A stretch of DNA of 64,000 nucleotides from Ktedonobacteraceae bacterium (GCA_035653615.1 DASRBN010000030.1:124001-188000), one strand, 5' to 3'; numbered from the stretch's first letter, positions 8,963-18,313 are shown. Translations and numbers: made by a program. The notes: a model not told the origin generated them from the sequence alone.

Positions 8963-9466
8963 ATGGAAACTTCTCTCACCAAAGCTCAACTCCTCGCCGA
9001 ATTGCGCAATGAACAGGCGGCCTGGGAAGCCTTGCTCGCCGAGATTGGGGAAGCTCATATGACGCAGCCAGAGGTCGCCGGTGGCTGGTCGATCAAGGAT
9101 ATCGTGGCTCACTTAACGGGCTGGCGCCGCCGCTCGGTTCGGCGCTTCCAGGCGCTTCTGAATCATGCGCCAGACTTTTCACCGCCCTGGCCGCCGGAAC
9201 TGCGGGAAGACGATGAAATCAATGCCTGGATTTACGAGTCCAATCGCAACCGCCCCCTGGCAGATGTTCTCAGCGATTCGCGGGAAGTCTTCCAGCAACT
9301 GATAGATACCCTTGATGCCTTTCCTGAGGGTGAACTGCAGGACCTGCGGCGCAGGCTGGGGCTGGAAGAAGAGCAGCTCCGTGGCAGCATGCTCTTCGCT
9401 CATTTCCACCAGGAACACGAGCCAGATATGCGCGCCTGGCTGGAGAAGGTGAAAAAAGAACAGTAA
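8963..9466 (+). CDS. ClbS/DfsB-family four-helix bundle protein (copy 1)
   Basis: A 167-residue DinB-superfamily protein with the family core EVAGGWSIKDIVAHLTGW, followed by a WIYESNRNRPLADVL segment and the C-terminal HFHQEHEPDMRAWLEKV motif. ClbS itself protects against colibactin by hydrolysing its cyclopropane; most family members have no known role. A close paralogue lies at 60225-60767 on the minus strand and shares the core almost residue for residue. It stands between a terminator and the PLP decarboxylase and may have its own promoter. Confidence 0.82.
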   Translation: METSLTKAQLLAELRNEQAAWEALLAEIGEAHMTQPEVAGGWSIKDIVAHLTGWRRRSVRRFQALLNHAPDFSPPWPPELREDDEINAWIYESNRNRPLADVLSDSREVFQQLIDTLDAFPEGELQDLRRRLGLEEEQLRGSMLFAHFHQEHEPDMRAWLEKVKKEQ

Positions 9467-9526
9467 CTTATCAGCAAGCGATATACTTTAATCCAGGTTA
9501 AAAATCGCTAGAAGGAAGATAGCTTT

Positions 9527-11020
9527 ATGGAAGAACGCGCTTATCTTGACCTGGCCCAGCAGGCTTCGAACACGGGGGATATGGACCCGGAATCATTTCG
9601 TGCATATGGACATCAGATAGTCGATTGGATCGCGGATTACCTGGCGCATGTGGGAGAGTATCCCGTCCTGGCGGAGACCGCGCCGGGTGATATTCGTCAT
9701 GCGCTGCCCGGTCAGCCGCCGAAGGAACCGGAGGCGATGGAGACCATCCTGGCAGATTTTGAAAGGGTGTTGATGCCCGGCATTACACACTGGAATTCGC
9801 CCGGTTTCCTGGCTTATTTCGGCGTCACCGGCTCAGGCCCCGGTATTCTTGGCGAAATGCTTGCCGCTGCCTTGAATGTCAATGCTATGCTCTGGCGCAC
9901 CTCGCCGGCGGCGACGGAATTGGAGCAGGTCACGCTCGATTGGCTGAGACAAATGCTCGGCCTGCCCAATCCCCTCTTTGGTGTGATTAACGATACGGCC
10001 TCCTCCGGCGTGCTCTATGCGCTGGCCGCGGCACGTGAAGCTATCCCCGGTCTGCATATACGCCAGCAGGGGATGTCGGGCCGGCCTGATGTGCCGCGCC
10101 TGCGTTATTATGCCTCGCAGGAGGCCCATTCATCGGTTGAGAAAGCCGGAATTGTGCTGGGCATTGGACAGGCCGGTTTGCGCAAAATCGGTGTTGATAG
10201 CGAGTTTCGTATGGATGTTGCGCAATTAGAACAGGCCATCCAGGAGGATATTGCCGAGGGTTGGCTACCGTTTGCGGTTGTTGCCACGGTCGGCACTACC
10301 TCTACCACGAGCGTTGACCCCGTACCGCAGATTGCGAACATTTGCGAACGGTACGGTTTGTGGCTGCACGTCGACGGCGCGTATGGTGGTTCTGCCGCCA
10401 TTGATCCGTCGATGCGCTGGGTACTGGCCGGCTGCGAGCGCGCCGATACAATTATCGTCAATCCCCACAAGTGGCTCTTCACGCCGATTGATTGCAGCGT
10501 TTTCTTCACACGCAAGCCGGACGTGGTGAAAGCAGCGTTCAGCCTGGTTCCCGAGTATTTACGCAACAGCGAGAGCGCTGGCGACGAAGTGCCCAATCTC
10601 ATGGATTATGGAACGTCGCTTGGTCGGCGCTTCCGCTCGCTGAAACTCTGGATGATTATGCGCTACTTTGGCCAGGAGGGGCTGGCGGCGCGCATTTCCG
10701 AGCATAACCGCCTGGGTCAACTTGTCGCCGGGTGGATCGACGAGTCGCAGGATTTTGAGCGTATGGCCCCCACACCTTTCAGCACCGTCTGTTTTCGCGC
10801 CCATCCACGGGGCATGGATGATGAAGAGCAGCTAGATGTCCTGAATGAGCGCATCATGAACCGTATTAACACTGCCGGTCACTTCTTTCTGTCGCACACG
10901 AAGTTGCATGGTAAATTTACCATCCGTATCGCCATAGGCAATATGCGTACCACGGAGCAGCATATCCTGCAATTATGGGGAGAATTGCAGGAGGCGCTTA
11001 CACAGGAGATGGCGAAATGA
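9527..11020 (+). CDS. PLP-dependent group II (aromatic-type) amino acid decarboxylase
   Basis: A 497-residue fold-type I PLP enzyme of the DOPA/tryptophan/glutamate decarboxylase group. The Schiff-base lysine is K315 in NPHKWLFTPIDC. Other family marks are the WNSPGFLAYF segment near the N-terminus, and the HVDGAYGGSAAIDPS stretch holding the PLP-binding aspartate. Length is normal for the family. It would release CO2 from an amino acid to give an amine; the substrate (aromatic is likeliest from the overall pattern) is not fixed by what I can see. Its stop codon overlaps the start of the next gene (ATGA), so the two are translationally coupled. Confidence 0.9.
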   Translation: MEERAYLDLAQQASNTGDMDPESFRAYGHQIVDWIADYLAHVGEYPVLAETAPGDIRHALPGQPPKEPEAMETILADFERVLMPGITHWNSPGFLAYFGVTGSGPGILGEMLAAALNVNAMLWRTSPAATELEQVTLDWLRQMLGLPNPLFGVINDTASSGVLYALAAAREAIPGLHIRQQGMSGRPDVPRLRYYASQEAHSSVEKAGIVLGIGQAGLRKIGVDSEFRMDVAQLEQAIQEDIAEGWLPFAVVATVGTTSTTSVDPVPQIANICERYGLWLHVDGAYGGSAAIDPSMRWVLAGCERADTIIVNPHKWLFTPIDCSVFFTRKPDVVKAAFSLVPEYLRNSESAGDEVPNLMDYGTSLGRRFRSLKLWMIMRYFGQEGLAARISEHNRLGQLVAGWIDESQDFERMAPTPFSTVCFRAHPRGMDDEEQLDVLNERIMNRINTAGHFFLSHTKLHGKFTIRIAIGNMRTTEQHILQLWGELQEALTQEMAK

Positions 11021-11814
11021 TCCCGAAGCCGCGCCATCTTGAGCCAGAGTACGGCGCTCAATTTCAGGACCGCAGCATTGTAGATGCCTACCAGTATCGC
11101 CCGCCCTACCCTACCGAAACATTCAAAATATTGGCGGGTCTGATGAGCGGCGAGTCGCGTGTGGTACTCGATGTTGGATGCGGGCGAGGAGATATCGCGC
11201 GCGAACTGGTACATTTTGTAGAACGGGTCGATGCAGTGGATTTCTCCGCCAATATGATCGAAACGGGAAAGAAGCTTCCGGGCGGTGATAATCCAAAGCT
11301 CAACTGGATTTGTGGGCCGGTTGAAGAGGTGCCGCTGGCGCCACCTTATGCACTGGTAACTGCCGGCGCCAGCCTGCACTGGATGGATTGGTATGTGGTG
11401 ATGCCGCGCTTTCGCGAGATGCTTTTGCCGGACGCATTTGTGGCAATAGTGGGAACGAAAGCATCATCCGAATGGTGGGATGGTAAGATTGGGCCCATCA
11501 TAAGCCGTTACTCGACGAATCGCCACTTTCAGCCTTATGACTTGATAGAGGAACTGGAAAAACGCGGCCTCTTTCAGAAAGCTGGTGAGAAAGAGACGGC
11601 TCCGGTGCTATTCGTCCAGTCCGTAGACGATTATATTGAGTCGTACCATTCCAGGAACGGCCTGTCGCGAGAACGCATGGGCGAGGAGAATGCCGCTGCT
11701 TTTGATAGGGAGGTCAGAGAAGTGGTGACTCCCATGGCGAAGGATGGCATGCTGGAATTTCAAATTTCCGGGCACGTGATATGGGGACTTCCCCAGCAGT
11801 TTGTAGGAAAGTAG
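11017..11814 (+). CDS. class I SAM-dependent methyltransferase
   Basis: A 265-residue methyltransferase with SAM motif I LDVGCGRGDIA (D52 to G58), the acidic end of strand 2 at VDAVDFSANMIE, and a post-motif segment GASLHWMDW typical of small-molecule methyltransferases of the UbiE/Tam kind. The start is ATG 11017, overlapping the TGA of the decarboxylase; an upstream in-frame start inside that gene is less likely. Coupling suggests it acts on the decarboxylase product (for example N-methylation of an amine), which is inference only. Confidence 0.82.
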   Translation: MIPKPRHLEPEYGAQFQDRSIVDAYQYRPPYPTETFKILAGLMSGESRVVLDVGCGRGDIARELVHFVERVDAVDFSANMIETGKKLPGGDNPKLNWICGPVEEVPLAPPYALVTAGASLHWMDWYVVMPRFREMLLPDAFVAIVGTKASSEWWDGKIGPIISRYSTNRHFQPYDLIEELEKRGLFQKAGEKETAPVLFVQSVDDYIESYHSRNGLSRERMGEENAAAFDREVREVVTPMAKDGMLEFQISGHVIWGLPQQFVGK

Positions 11815-11829
11815 AAAAGAGCTATCGCT

Positions 11830-13011
11830 ATGAAGATGCATCCAGGCCTGCAAGACGGGCCTATCTATCTCGACTACAATGCCACCACGCCCGTTGATCC
11901 GGCGGTTGTTGAGGCCATGCTGCCCTACCTGGCCATCCATTTTGGCAATCCATCAAGCACACATGCATATGGGCACGCGACACGTGAGGCCGTGGATGCC
12001 GCGAGAAAGCAGGTTGCCAGCCTGTTGAACTGCTCGCCCGCGGAGATCGCCTTCACGGGCGGAGGTTCTGAAAGCGATAATCTTGCCATTCGTGGCGCAG
12101 CGCTGGCGCGGCGGCATTTCGGTAACCATATTATCACGCAAGCGACAGAGCACCCGGCGGTAATCAATACCTGCCATGCCCTGGAGCGGCTGCATGGTTT
12201 TCGTGTCACGTATCTGCCAGTGGACAAGTACGGGCAGGTCGATCCGGCGCAGGTTGAAGCCACAATCGATGACAGGACGGTGCTGGTTACCATTATGCAT
12301 GCTAACAATGAAACCGGCACATTGCAGCCCATCAAACAGATTGCGGAGATCGCCCACCGTCATAGAGCACTCATGCATAGCGATGCCTCTCAGTCGGTTG
12401 GCAAGATTCCCACGCTCGTTGATGAGCTGGGTGTTGATTTGCTGACCGTTGCCGGCCACAAAGTTTACGCGCCCAAGGGAATCGGTGCGCTTTACATCCG
12501 GCAAGGACTCCATCTGGAACCCGCCATCTATGGCGGAGGGCAGGAGAGTGGACGCAGGGCGGGAACTGAGAACGTCGCCTATATCGTGGCGCTGGGTACA
12601 GCATGCATGATTGCGCAAGAACAACTCGCCGAGAGCCGGGACCGTATGCGGAGGCTGCGCGACCGCTTGCAGCAGCGACTGGAACAATATGTTCCAACGC
12701 GTGTATTCCTGAATGGTCACGTGACCGAGCGCCTGCCCAATACGCTCAATGTGAGCATAGAGGGTGTAGTGGGTGAAGAGGTTCTGGCCGCTACGCCTGA
12801 AATCGCCAGTTCGACGGGTTCGGCCTGTCACGAGGGCAGTACTGATCCATCTCCCGTACTGGTGGCAATGGGAATGTCACGCGCGAGAGCGCTTGGCGCC
12901 TTGCGCCTGACGTTGGGGCGCTGGACAACGGAAGATGATGTTGAGAGGGCCGCGAGTTTGCTGGCGAGAACTATAGATTCTCTCTCCAGTAAGGGGTACA
13001 ATAGAGAGTAA
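11830..13011 (+). CDS. cysteine desulfurase (NifS/IscS family)
   Basis: A 393-residue PLP enzyme that moves sulfur from cysteine to acceptor proteins. It opens with YLDYNATTPVDP, has HANNETG, the PLP lysine K211 in VAGHKVYAPKG, RAGTENV, and the catalytic cysteine C333 in the STGSACHEGS loop. All residues needed for activity are present. No scaffold gene (iscU or sufU) is adjacent, so it may serve thiolation or a local pathway rather than general Fe-S assembly. It follows the methyltransferase after 15 bases and is probably in the same transcript. Confidence 0.92.
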   Translation: MKMHPGLQDGPIYLDYNATTPVDPAVVEAMLPYLAIHFGNPSSTHAYGHATREAVDAARKQVASLLNCSPAEIAFTGGGSESDNLAIRGAALARRHFGNHIITQATEHPAVINTCHALERLHGFRVTYLPVDKYGQVDPAQVEATIDDRTVLVTIMHANNETGTLQPIKQIAEIAHRHRALMHSDASQSVGKIPTLVDELGVDLLTVAGHKVYAPKGIGALYIRQGLHLEPAIYGGGQESGRRAGTENVAYIVALGTACMIAQEQLAESRDRMRRLRDRLQQRLEQYVPTRVFLNGHVTERLPNTLNVSIEGVVGEEVLAATPEIASSTGSACHEGSTDPSPVLVAMGMSRARALGALRLTLGRWTTEDDVERAASLLARTIDSLSSKGYNRE

Positions 13012-13012
13012 T

Positions 13013-13065
13013 CTGCCTACTCCGTGTAGGCAGTGCAGGCGAACCGGTTCAAGTGTTGTTGAACC
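13013..13065 (+). promoter_or_regulatory. two stem-loops between two PLP-enzyme genes
   Basis: First stem 13013-13020 with 13026-13033 (8 bp, perfect). Second stem 13046-13052 with 13059-13065 (7 bp, perfect). There is no T-tract, so RNA processing or weak attenuation is likelier than termination. Confidence 0.4.
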
Positions 13066-13113
13066 TGCCATGCGAAAGGTTCCTCATAGAAGTTGCAAAG
13101 GAGCACATCTACG

Positions 13114-14310
13114 ATGACAATAAGCGAATCTAGTAAGTATTTCCCCGCCCCAGGTGCCATTGAACATCCAGAACTGCTGAAGTATCGCTCAGAATTTCCC
13201 ATTTTGCAGCGCAAAACATATTTGAATAGTTGTTCGTTGGGCGCTCTTTCGGATCGCTCCATGCAAGGACTGGCACAGTTTCAGGAAATGTGGAACGAAT
13301 GGGGCGCACACGCGTGGTACGAAATCTGGATGGGAGAAATTGCCAAAGTTCGGGAAAAATTTGCCTCGATTATTGGCGCGCAGGTGAATGAAGTCGCGAT
13401 TGCTCCCAGCGTCTCCTCTGCCATCAGTTCAATTGCTACCGCCCTGGATTATAGTAAGCGCAACCAGGTGGTGCTGGCCGATATGGACTTTCCCACGCTG
13501 GCCTATCAATGGCTCGTAAAAGAACGCCTGGGGGTAGAATGTCGCTTTGTTGAAAGTCCTGACCGTATTTATACGCCGCCCGAGTTGTTTGAAAAGGAGG
13601 TAAACAGCAAGACGGCGCTGGTCGCTACCTCGCGCGTCTTCTTTACCAGCGGCTATATTCAGGATGTGAAAGCGGTTGCCGATATTGCCCATAAAAATGG
13701 CGCGTATATCCTGATTGATGATTACCAGGGAACCGGTCAGATTCCTATTGATGTTCATGCCCTGGATATTGACTTCCTGGTAACGGGCACGCTCAAATGG
13801 CTGATGGGCGGCCCAGGGTTAGCGCTCGTCTATATTCGCGAGGGGTTGATACCCCAGTTGCAGCCAACCATCACAGGCTGGTTTGGACATAGAGAGCAGT
13901 TCAAGTTCAAAACGCGCGAATTCGAGTTTCGTGACGATGCGGCGCGAGTTGAGATGGGTACTCCTGCCGTCCCGACCATTTACACGGCCAATGGAGGTCT
14001 CGATATCGTGAGGGAAATCGGCGTCGAGCATATCTGTGAGAGGACGCGTTACCTCACAAATGACCTGGTTGATCGCGCGCGCGAACGTGGTTGGAATGTG
14101 CGCGCGCCCCAGCAGCCGGAACGCCGCAGTTCGATTGTGATGCTCCAGTTCGAGCGCCCTGAAGAGATTGTCGAAGCGCTGCTGGCTCGCGACATTATTA
14201 CCGATTCCCGTCCAGGGTTGTTGCGAGTCTCGCCATACTTTTATAATACGATTGATGAGAATGCAATTGTAATCGACGCAATTGCAGAGATATTAGAAAA
14301 AAGGAAATAG
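13114..14310 (+). CDS. aminotransferase class V-fold PLP enzyme, kynureninase/desulfurase-like
   Basis: A 398-residue fold-type I PLP enzyme. The probable Schiff-base lysine is K228 in GTLKWLMGGPG, preceded by the DDYQGTG segment with the cofactor aspartate. It lacks the catalytic-cysteine loop of the cysteine desulfurase next door, so it is not a plain duplicate; its pattern is nearer to kynureninase and isopenicillin-N-epimerase-like proteins. Start ATG 13114 has AAAGGAG 10 bases upstream, better than TTG 13093. The reaction is not predictable; C-beta cleavage or epimerisation of an amino acid is typical for relatives. Confidence 0.8.
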   Translation: MTISESSKYFPAPGAIEHPELLKYRSEFPILQRKTYLNSCSLGALSDRSMQGLAQFQEMWNEWGAHAWYEIWMGEIAKVREKFASIIGAQVNEVAIAPSVSSAISSIATALDYSKRNQVVLADMDFPTLAYQWLVKERLGVECRFVESPDRIYTPPELFEKEVNSKTALVATSRVFFTSGYIQDVKAVADIAHKNGAYILIDDYQGTGQIPIDVHALDIDFLVTGTLKWLMGGPGLALVYIREGLIPQLQPTITGWFGHREQFKFKTREFEFRDDAARVEMGTPAVPTIYTANGGLDIVREIGVEHICERTRYLTNDLVDRARERGWNVRAPQQPERRSSIVMLQFERPEEIVEALLARDIITDSRPGLLRVSPYFYNTIDENAIVIDAIAEILEKRK

Positions 14311-14351
14311 CTACGCTGGAGAATGCCTTGAATCTTAGAGGAGGAAGTGAA

Positions 14352-14738
14352 GTGCTTTGCCCAAATTGTAATGCAAATAATTCGGCTGACGATCAGTTTT
14401 GCCACGAATGTGGAACTGAACTTACCAGGCCATCAACGAGCCTGGTTACCACCCGTTCTAACCTGCCCGCTATTCTGAGCAATCCACAGTTGCCGCGTGT
14501 AGCTGCCGGTGTTGGCGCTGTGGCTTTTGGGTTTGGCCTGGAATTAGTGCGCCGCAGTTTGCTGGCGCGTATGACGCGAGGATCGCGTAAGGCTACGAAA
14601 TTGTTGCCAGCGCTCACCCCTGCTAACCTGCGCGAAATTTTGACGCAGCAGGATAACAGGCCGGTGAAGCTGCCCAGGGGCTATGAGATACATGAGACAG
14701 TCGTGTATATGAGCCGGGTAATTCGCCGCGAGGACTGA
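14352..14738 (+). CDS. small zinc-ribbon membrane-associated protein
   Basis: A protein of about 128 residues. The N-terminus is a compact zinc ribbon with cysteines 3, 6, 17 and 20 (CPNC ... CHEC). A hydrophobic segment near VAAGVGAVAFGFGLELV may be a membrane helix, and a basic stretch follows. The frame opens at TTG 14328, but GTG 14352 sits 4 bases after a strong AGAGGAGGAAG and starts just before the ribbon. Such proteins often accompany signalling or envelope genes in this group; no specific role is known. Confidence 0.65.
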   Translation: MLCPNCNANNSADDQFCHECGTELTRPSTSLVTTRSNLPAILSNPQLPRVAAGVGAVAFGFGLELVRRSLLARMTRGSRKATKLLPALTPANLREILTQQDNRPVKLPRGYEIHETVVYMSRVIRRED

Positions 14739-14760
14739 CGTTTGATATGGGGAAGCATCC

Positions 14761-16059
14761 ATGGCCGGTTTTATGAAAAGGGTTCGCAATAGTCGTTTGC
14801 TGCTGTTATTGCCGCTGCTTGTCCTGCTTTCGGCATGTGGTACCACTGTGGGCATTTTTGCCGGAGGTACATGGCAGGCAAGCGGGTTGCAGAATCAAAA
14901 TATCCGTACCCTTACTGTGAATCCCAACAATTTGCAGGATATCTACGCGGGTGATGCGCAAGATGGGGTATTCAGCAGTAGCAATGCCGGCCAGAACTGG
15001 GTGCAGAATAATACGGGTCTGCCTGTACCAACCGGCGTTCATGCCCTTGCTTTCGATAATGCCGGGAAAAAGCTCTATGCCGCGACCGATGCTGGACTGT
15101 ATGTAAGCGTGGGTGGAACTCAGCATTGGAGTAGCATTGCCGGCCCCAGTACCGGCCTGCCAACAGACAGTTTCACGGCCATTGCTTTTGATCCCAATAC
15201 TGCCAGCGTCATTTATGTAGGAACGGCACATCAAGGTGTGTTCAAAAGTGCAAATAATGGAACGAGCTGGTCGAGTATCAGCGCCGGTCTGCCCACCGGA
15301 GACACGATCAATGACCTGGTCTATGACCCAAATACGCATCAGTTATGGGCTGCTACGGATATGGGTGTGTACCGGTCAGGCAATGGAGGATCGGGCTGGC
15401 AGCTGTTGAATAATGGCATTCCGGCGAGCGATATCATCAATGCCATACTCCCGGCGGATGTCAGTGGAGGGACTGCCGGGTTGATCTACGCGGGCACAAA
15501 TCATGGCTTTTACCTCTCAACCGATTCTGGTGCGCGCTGGTCACAGAGCAAGGATTCGCTTGCTGGGATAGGCGTTCATGCAATTCTCACCGATTACTCC
15601 CAGGCCACCACCGTCTATATCGCGACGGATATAGGAGTATTGCGAAGTGCGGATAGCGGGCAAACGTGGGGTGGGATCGCATCCGGTATCCCCACAGACC
15701 AGGCTGTGTATGGATTGGCGCAAGGGGCAAGCGGTTATAGTCAACTGTATGCTGCATCCAGGGGCATATATATTTATCCGGGGAGCAGTGGCCCTTTCAG
15801 CATTGATCGTCTCATCCCCATCCTGGTGATTTTATTGTTCTTCTACCTGCTCTTTATGCTGATCTCACGGGGGCGACGACGCTCACGAAACATGCTCAAG
15901 CCGGAACGTATCGTTGAAAGACCCCCTGAACCGCTTGAACAATATAGAGCCGTGCCTGAAGATACGATTCAGTCGAAAAATGGGCACGTGGTTTCGCCAG
16001 GCTTAGAGGTCGGTGAGGACGGAAATGAGCATAGGGATGCGGGTGAAATAGACGACTAG
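14761..16059 (+). CDS. lipoprotein with BNR/sortilin-like beta-propeller and C-terminal membrane anchor
   Basis: A 432-residue exported protein. The N-terminus has a basic region, a leucine-rich core and a lipobox LLSACG, so lipidation near residue 26 is expected. The body has repeating blades with DAGLYVSVGGTQHWSSI- or SANNGTSWSSIS-type motifs (asparagine/aspartate boxes, GxxW) as in Ycf48-like or sortilin-like propellers. A membrane helix (LIPILVILLFFYLLFMLI) and a basic cytoplasmic tail end the protein. It probably sits at the outer face of the membrane as a binding or assembly factor. The stop overlaps by 4 bases the stop of the convergent hydrolase gene. Confidence 0.82.
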   Translation: MAGFMKRVRNSRLLLLLPLLVLLSACGTTVGIFAGGTWQASGLQNQNIRTLTVNPNNLQDIYAGDAQDGVFSSSNAGQNWVQNNTGLPVPTGVHALAFDNAGKKLYAATDAGLYVSVGGTQHWSSIAGPSTGLPTDSFTAIAFDPNTASVIYVGTAHQGVFKSANNGTSWSSISAGLPTGDTINDLVYDPNTHQLWAATDMGVYRSGNGGSGWQLLNNGIPASDIINAILPADVSGGTAGLIYAGTNHGFYLSTDSGARWSQSKDSLAGIGVHAILTDYSQATTVYIATDIGVLRSADSGQTWGGIASGIPTDQAVYGLAQGASGYSQLYAASRGIYIYPGSSGPFSIDRLIPILVILLFFYLLFMLISRGRRRSRNMLKPERIVERPPEPLEQYRAVPEDTIQSKNGHVVSPGLEVGEDGNEHRDAGEIDD

Positions 16060-16973
16060 CCCATCAACCACTCCGTAATGGCGCGGATGTTGTCCTCGTG
16101 AACCTGCTCGTAAAATGTGCGATCTACTGGCGCAGTTACTCCTGCAATTACTTCATCAAATGGATAGTTGATCAATTTGGATGGGTGCGCAAGATCCGCC
16201 GCCTCTGGGCGCTGGGTCTGGATCACGGCGTGGCAGCGTTGTTCGATCTCGCGCAGATAGCTCAGGTTGTCTTGCATAAGCTGTGGGTTGGTCGTCTTGC
16301 CGTGCGAACAAAGGACAACGTGTGGTTGCAAGGCGATCAGGCTCTCCAATGTGGCGAACATATAGGGCGCACCAGCGGCATTCTCTATCGAAGGAATAGG
16401 CATTTCCACGGCATCGAATGCCAGCAGCAAAGACAATTCGGGTACCCACGCAGCAACATGATCGAGGCGATGTCCCGGCGCGGGAAGAAGCTGGATGGTC
16501 AGATTACCACCGTGAATTGTGAGACCCTGGATGAACGTGATGGCCGGTGGTACAAGAGCAACACTGGCGAAGATGGGATAGCGCTTCTGGAAGTCGGCCA
16601 GTTCGTTTCTGGCCTCTGCCGATTGCAGACGCGCGCGGCAGTGTTCATGAGCAATAATTGGCGCTGCGTGCATGCCCGTGAAATAGCTGTTGCCATAGAC
16701 ATGATCCCAGTCGGCATGACTATTGACGCACAATACCTGGCGTCCTCTCAGTTCTTCCTGGAGCGATTGCATCATCACCGCAACATCGTCGGGGAAGAGC
16801 ATCGTATCAAGAACAACCACATAGCGGTCGGTGATGATAGCGTAAGCATCGACCTCGAACCCCTCGAACTCTTCGAGCGCGGATAAACTGCGACGAAAAA
16901 CGCGCACCCTTGCATCAGGACTCATCTCAGGGACAAGGAAAACCCCATCGCCATCAGGCATAGCATTGCTCAC
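16056..16973 (-). CDS. MBL-fold metallo-hydrolase
   Basis: A 305-residue metallo-beta-lactamase-fold protein. The metal motif reads NSHADWDH (H86, D88, D90, H91): the second histidine of the usual HxHxDH is an aspartate, a variant seen in some subfamilies. A downstream GHRLDHVAAWVPELSLLLAFD segment supplies further ligands. Hydrolysis of a thioester, lactone or phosphodiester is possible; nothing fixes the substrate. It follows the small membrane protein gene on the same strand after 11 bases, so the two form an operon. Confidence 0.82.
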   Translation of the reverse strand: MSNAMPDGDGVFLVPEMSPDARVRVFRRSLSALEEFEGFEVDAYAIITDRYVVVLDTMLFPDDVAVMMQSLQEELRGRQVLCVNSHADWDHVYGNSYFTGMHAAPIIAHEHCRARLQSAEARNELADFQKRYPIFASVALVPPAITFIQGLTIHGGNLTIQLLPAPGHRLDHVAAWVPELSLLLAFDAVEMPIPSIENAAGAPYMFATLESLIALQPHVVLCSHGKTTNPQLMQDNLSYLREIEQRCHAVIQTQRPEAADLAHPSKLINYPFDEVIAGVTAPVDRTFYEQVHEDNIRAITEWLMG

Positions 16974-16984
16974 TTTCTTGCATG

Positions 16985-17440
16985 TTAATGGTGCGCGCCG
17001 ATATAGGCTACCACGAGATAAAGTGCGAAGAGCAAGATGCAGACCAGCAAGAATGTGCCATAGCAGGTAAGAGTCCAGGCCCGTTTTGTGTTGAGTGCCT
17101 GGCGCAGTTGCTCGCTCATATCCGGCGGATCAAGCTGTAAATCAGGTATGAGCTCAACCAGGTGCGGTATCATCGCGCGAAAATCTTTAGCGTTGGTCAT
17201 GCCTTCGACCAGGATGATGGTCGTGTCGTCATCCAGGTCTGCCATCAGCACTAATTTGGCCGGATTGGGGTCGCCAGGCATCAGAATCAGGCGTTTAATA
17301 GCAGAAAGTTGTACGTGTATCTCCTGGTCTTCCTCAGGCCCCGTTACAACCAGCTCGTCAAGATAAAGCTGTATCTCTTTTCCTATCCCAAACCGCACGA
17401 CGCTAACTGGTATTTTTTTTACATTGTTGTCTTCAATCAT
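16985..17440 (-). CDS. hypothetical protein with C-terminal membrane helix
   Basis: A 151-residue protein. The first about 110 residues are soluble and predicted beta-rich (VVRFGIGKEIQLYLDELVV, IKRLILMPGDPNPAKLVLMA), and a hydrophobic helix (TCYGTFLLVCILLFALYLVVAYIG) closes it. The shape suggests a PH-like or similar cytoplasmic domain tethered by its tail. I do not recognise the family. It is the first gene of a two-gene operon with the metallo-hydrolase, divergent from the response regulator. Confidence 0.65.
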   Translation of the reverse strand: MIEDNNVKKIPVSVVRFGIGKEIQLYLDELVVTGPEEDQEIHVQLSAIKRLILMPGDPNPAKLVLMADLDDDTTIILVEGMTNAKDFRAMIPHLVELIPDLQLDPPDMSEQLRQALNTKRAWTLTCYGTFLLVCILLFALYLVVAYIGAHH

Positions 17441-17580
17441 TCACTATTCCAGCCCATTTTCTAGAAGGATAGTACACCGGTTCGTGCATCTTGATTGTAC
17501 AGCAGATAGGCTCAGACGTCGAGAGAGTAATTTGCGGAGCTCAAATTCGCTCATCAGTACCCAAAGAGTACCAGTACCGC

Positions 17581-17610
17581 TTGACAGGTTACCAGTTTAA
17601 ATTTTACAAT
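17581..17610 (+). promoter_or_regulatory. promoter of the response-regulator gene with upstream AGTACC repeats
   Basis: TTGACA (17581-17586), 18-base spacer, TACAAT (17605-17610). Three AGTACC copies at 17556-17561, 17567-17572 and 17573-17578 end just before the -35 box, where an activator would bind. Confidence 0.6.
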
Positions 17611-17657
17611 TTGGACGTTAAGGTTATCAATCACAAATGAGGAGCAATTAGTCTAGT

Positions 17658-18083
17658 ATGGCCAGGGTCGGTCTGCTGGAAGATAATGACCGGGTAGCGA
17701 AGCTCTGTGCGACAATGCTGAACTTTGCCGGTCACCAGGTTACGATTTACGGGCATCCCAGGGAATGCTTACAGGCGTTATTTGCTGGGAGGATGCAGCA
17801 TAGCGAGAAACAGGCGGCGCAAGAATCGACAAAAGTATCGGTATTGCCGGTTGAAGTGCTGATTCTTGATCTTCACCTGCCCGATATTACCGGTTTAGAG
17901 GTCCTTCATCATCTACAATCTCACCCTCAAACTCGTTCTCTTCCGCTCATTTTTTGCACCGCTGCGACCGATAGTGAGGTGGCGAGTGCGCTGAAAATTG
18001 CCCCACGCGCCGGCCTGGTTCCCAAGCCTTTTAAATTGCAGACGCTGGTTTCGGCGATTTCTAACGTCTTGCAGACGGCTTAG
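17658..18083 (+). CDS. stand-alone response regulator receiver protein
   Basis: A 141-residue receiver domain without output domain. Acidic pocket E8/D9/D11 (LLEDND), phospho-acceptor D71 in LILDLHLPD, and the conserved lysine in LVPKPFK near residue 124 are all present. About 15 extra residues (SEKQAAQESTKVSVLPV) are inserted before the phosphorylation strand. With no output domain it must act by protein contact, perhaps on a histidine kinase or one of the neighbouring kinases. No cognate sensor is adjacent. It has its own promoter. Confidence 0.87.
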   Translation: MARVGLLEDNDRVAKLCATMLNFAGHQVTIYGHPRECLQALFAGRMQHSEKQAAQESTKVSVLPVEVLILDLHLPDITGLEVLHHLQSHPQTRSLPLIFCTAATDSEVASALKIAPRAGLVPKPFKLQTLVSAISNVLQTA

Positions 18084-18313
18084 CAATAGTTTGCCTCAAG
18101 CTATTTCTTGCTAACCGTTACGCTCGTATTCTGCTGGCAGTCCCCTGTTGAACCCTCCGGTAGAGGTTGTCAAGCAAGGGAGTAGTGAGCCAAAAAGTAC
18201 TAGATGAAAAATTATTCATACAAACTTCAGGGCGCAAGTTCGTCTTTCACTGTGGAAAACACAAGAATGACGGGCAAGTCCACAGAAAACGTGGTAATGC
18301 AAGGAAGATTAGT

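Noticed and set aside
11953-12831. 292-codon minus-strand frame inside the cysteine desulfurase gene
   Set aside because: Shadow of a gene with every family motif intact on the plus strand.
16098-16886. 262-codon plus-strand frame antisense to the metallo-hydrolase
   Set aside because: The minus strand carries a clear MBL metal motif and operon context; the antisense frame has no motif.
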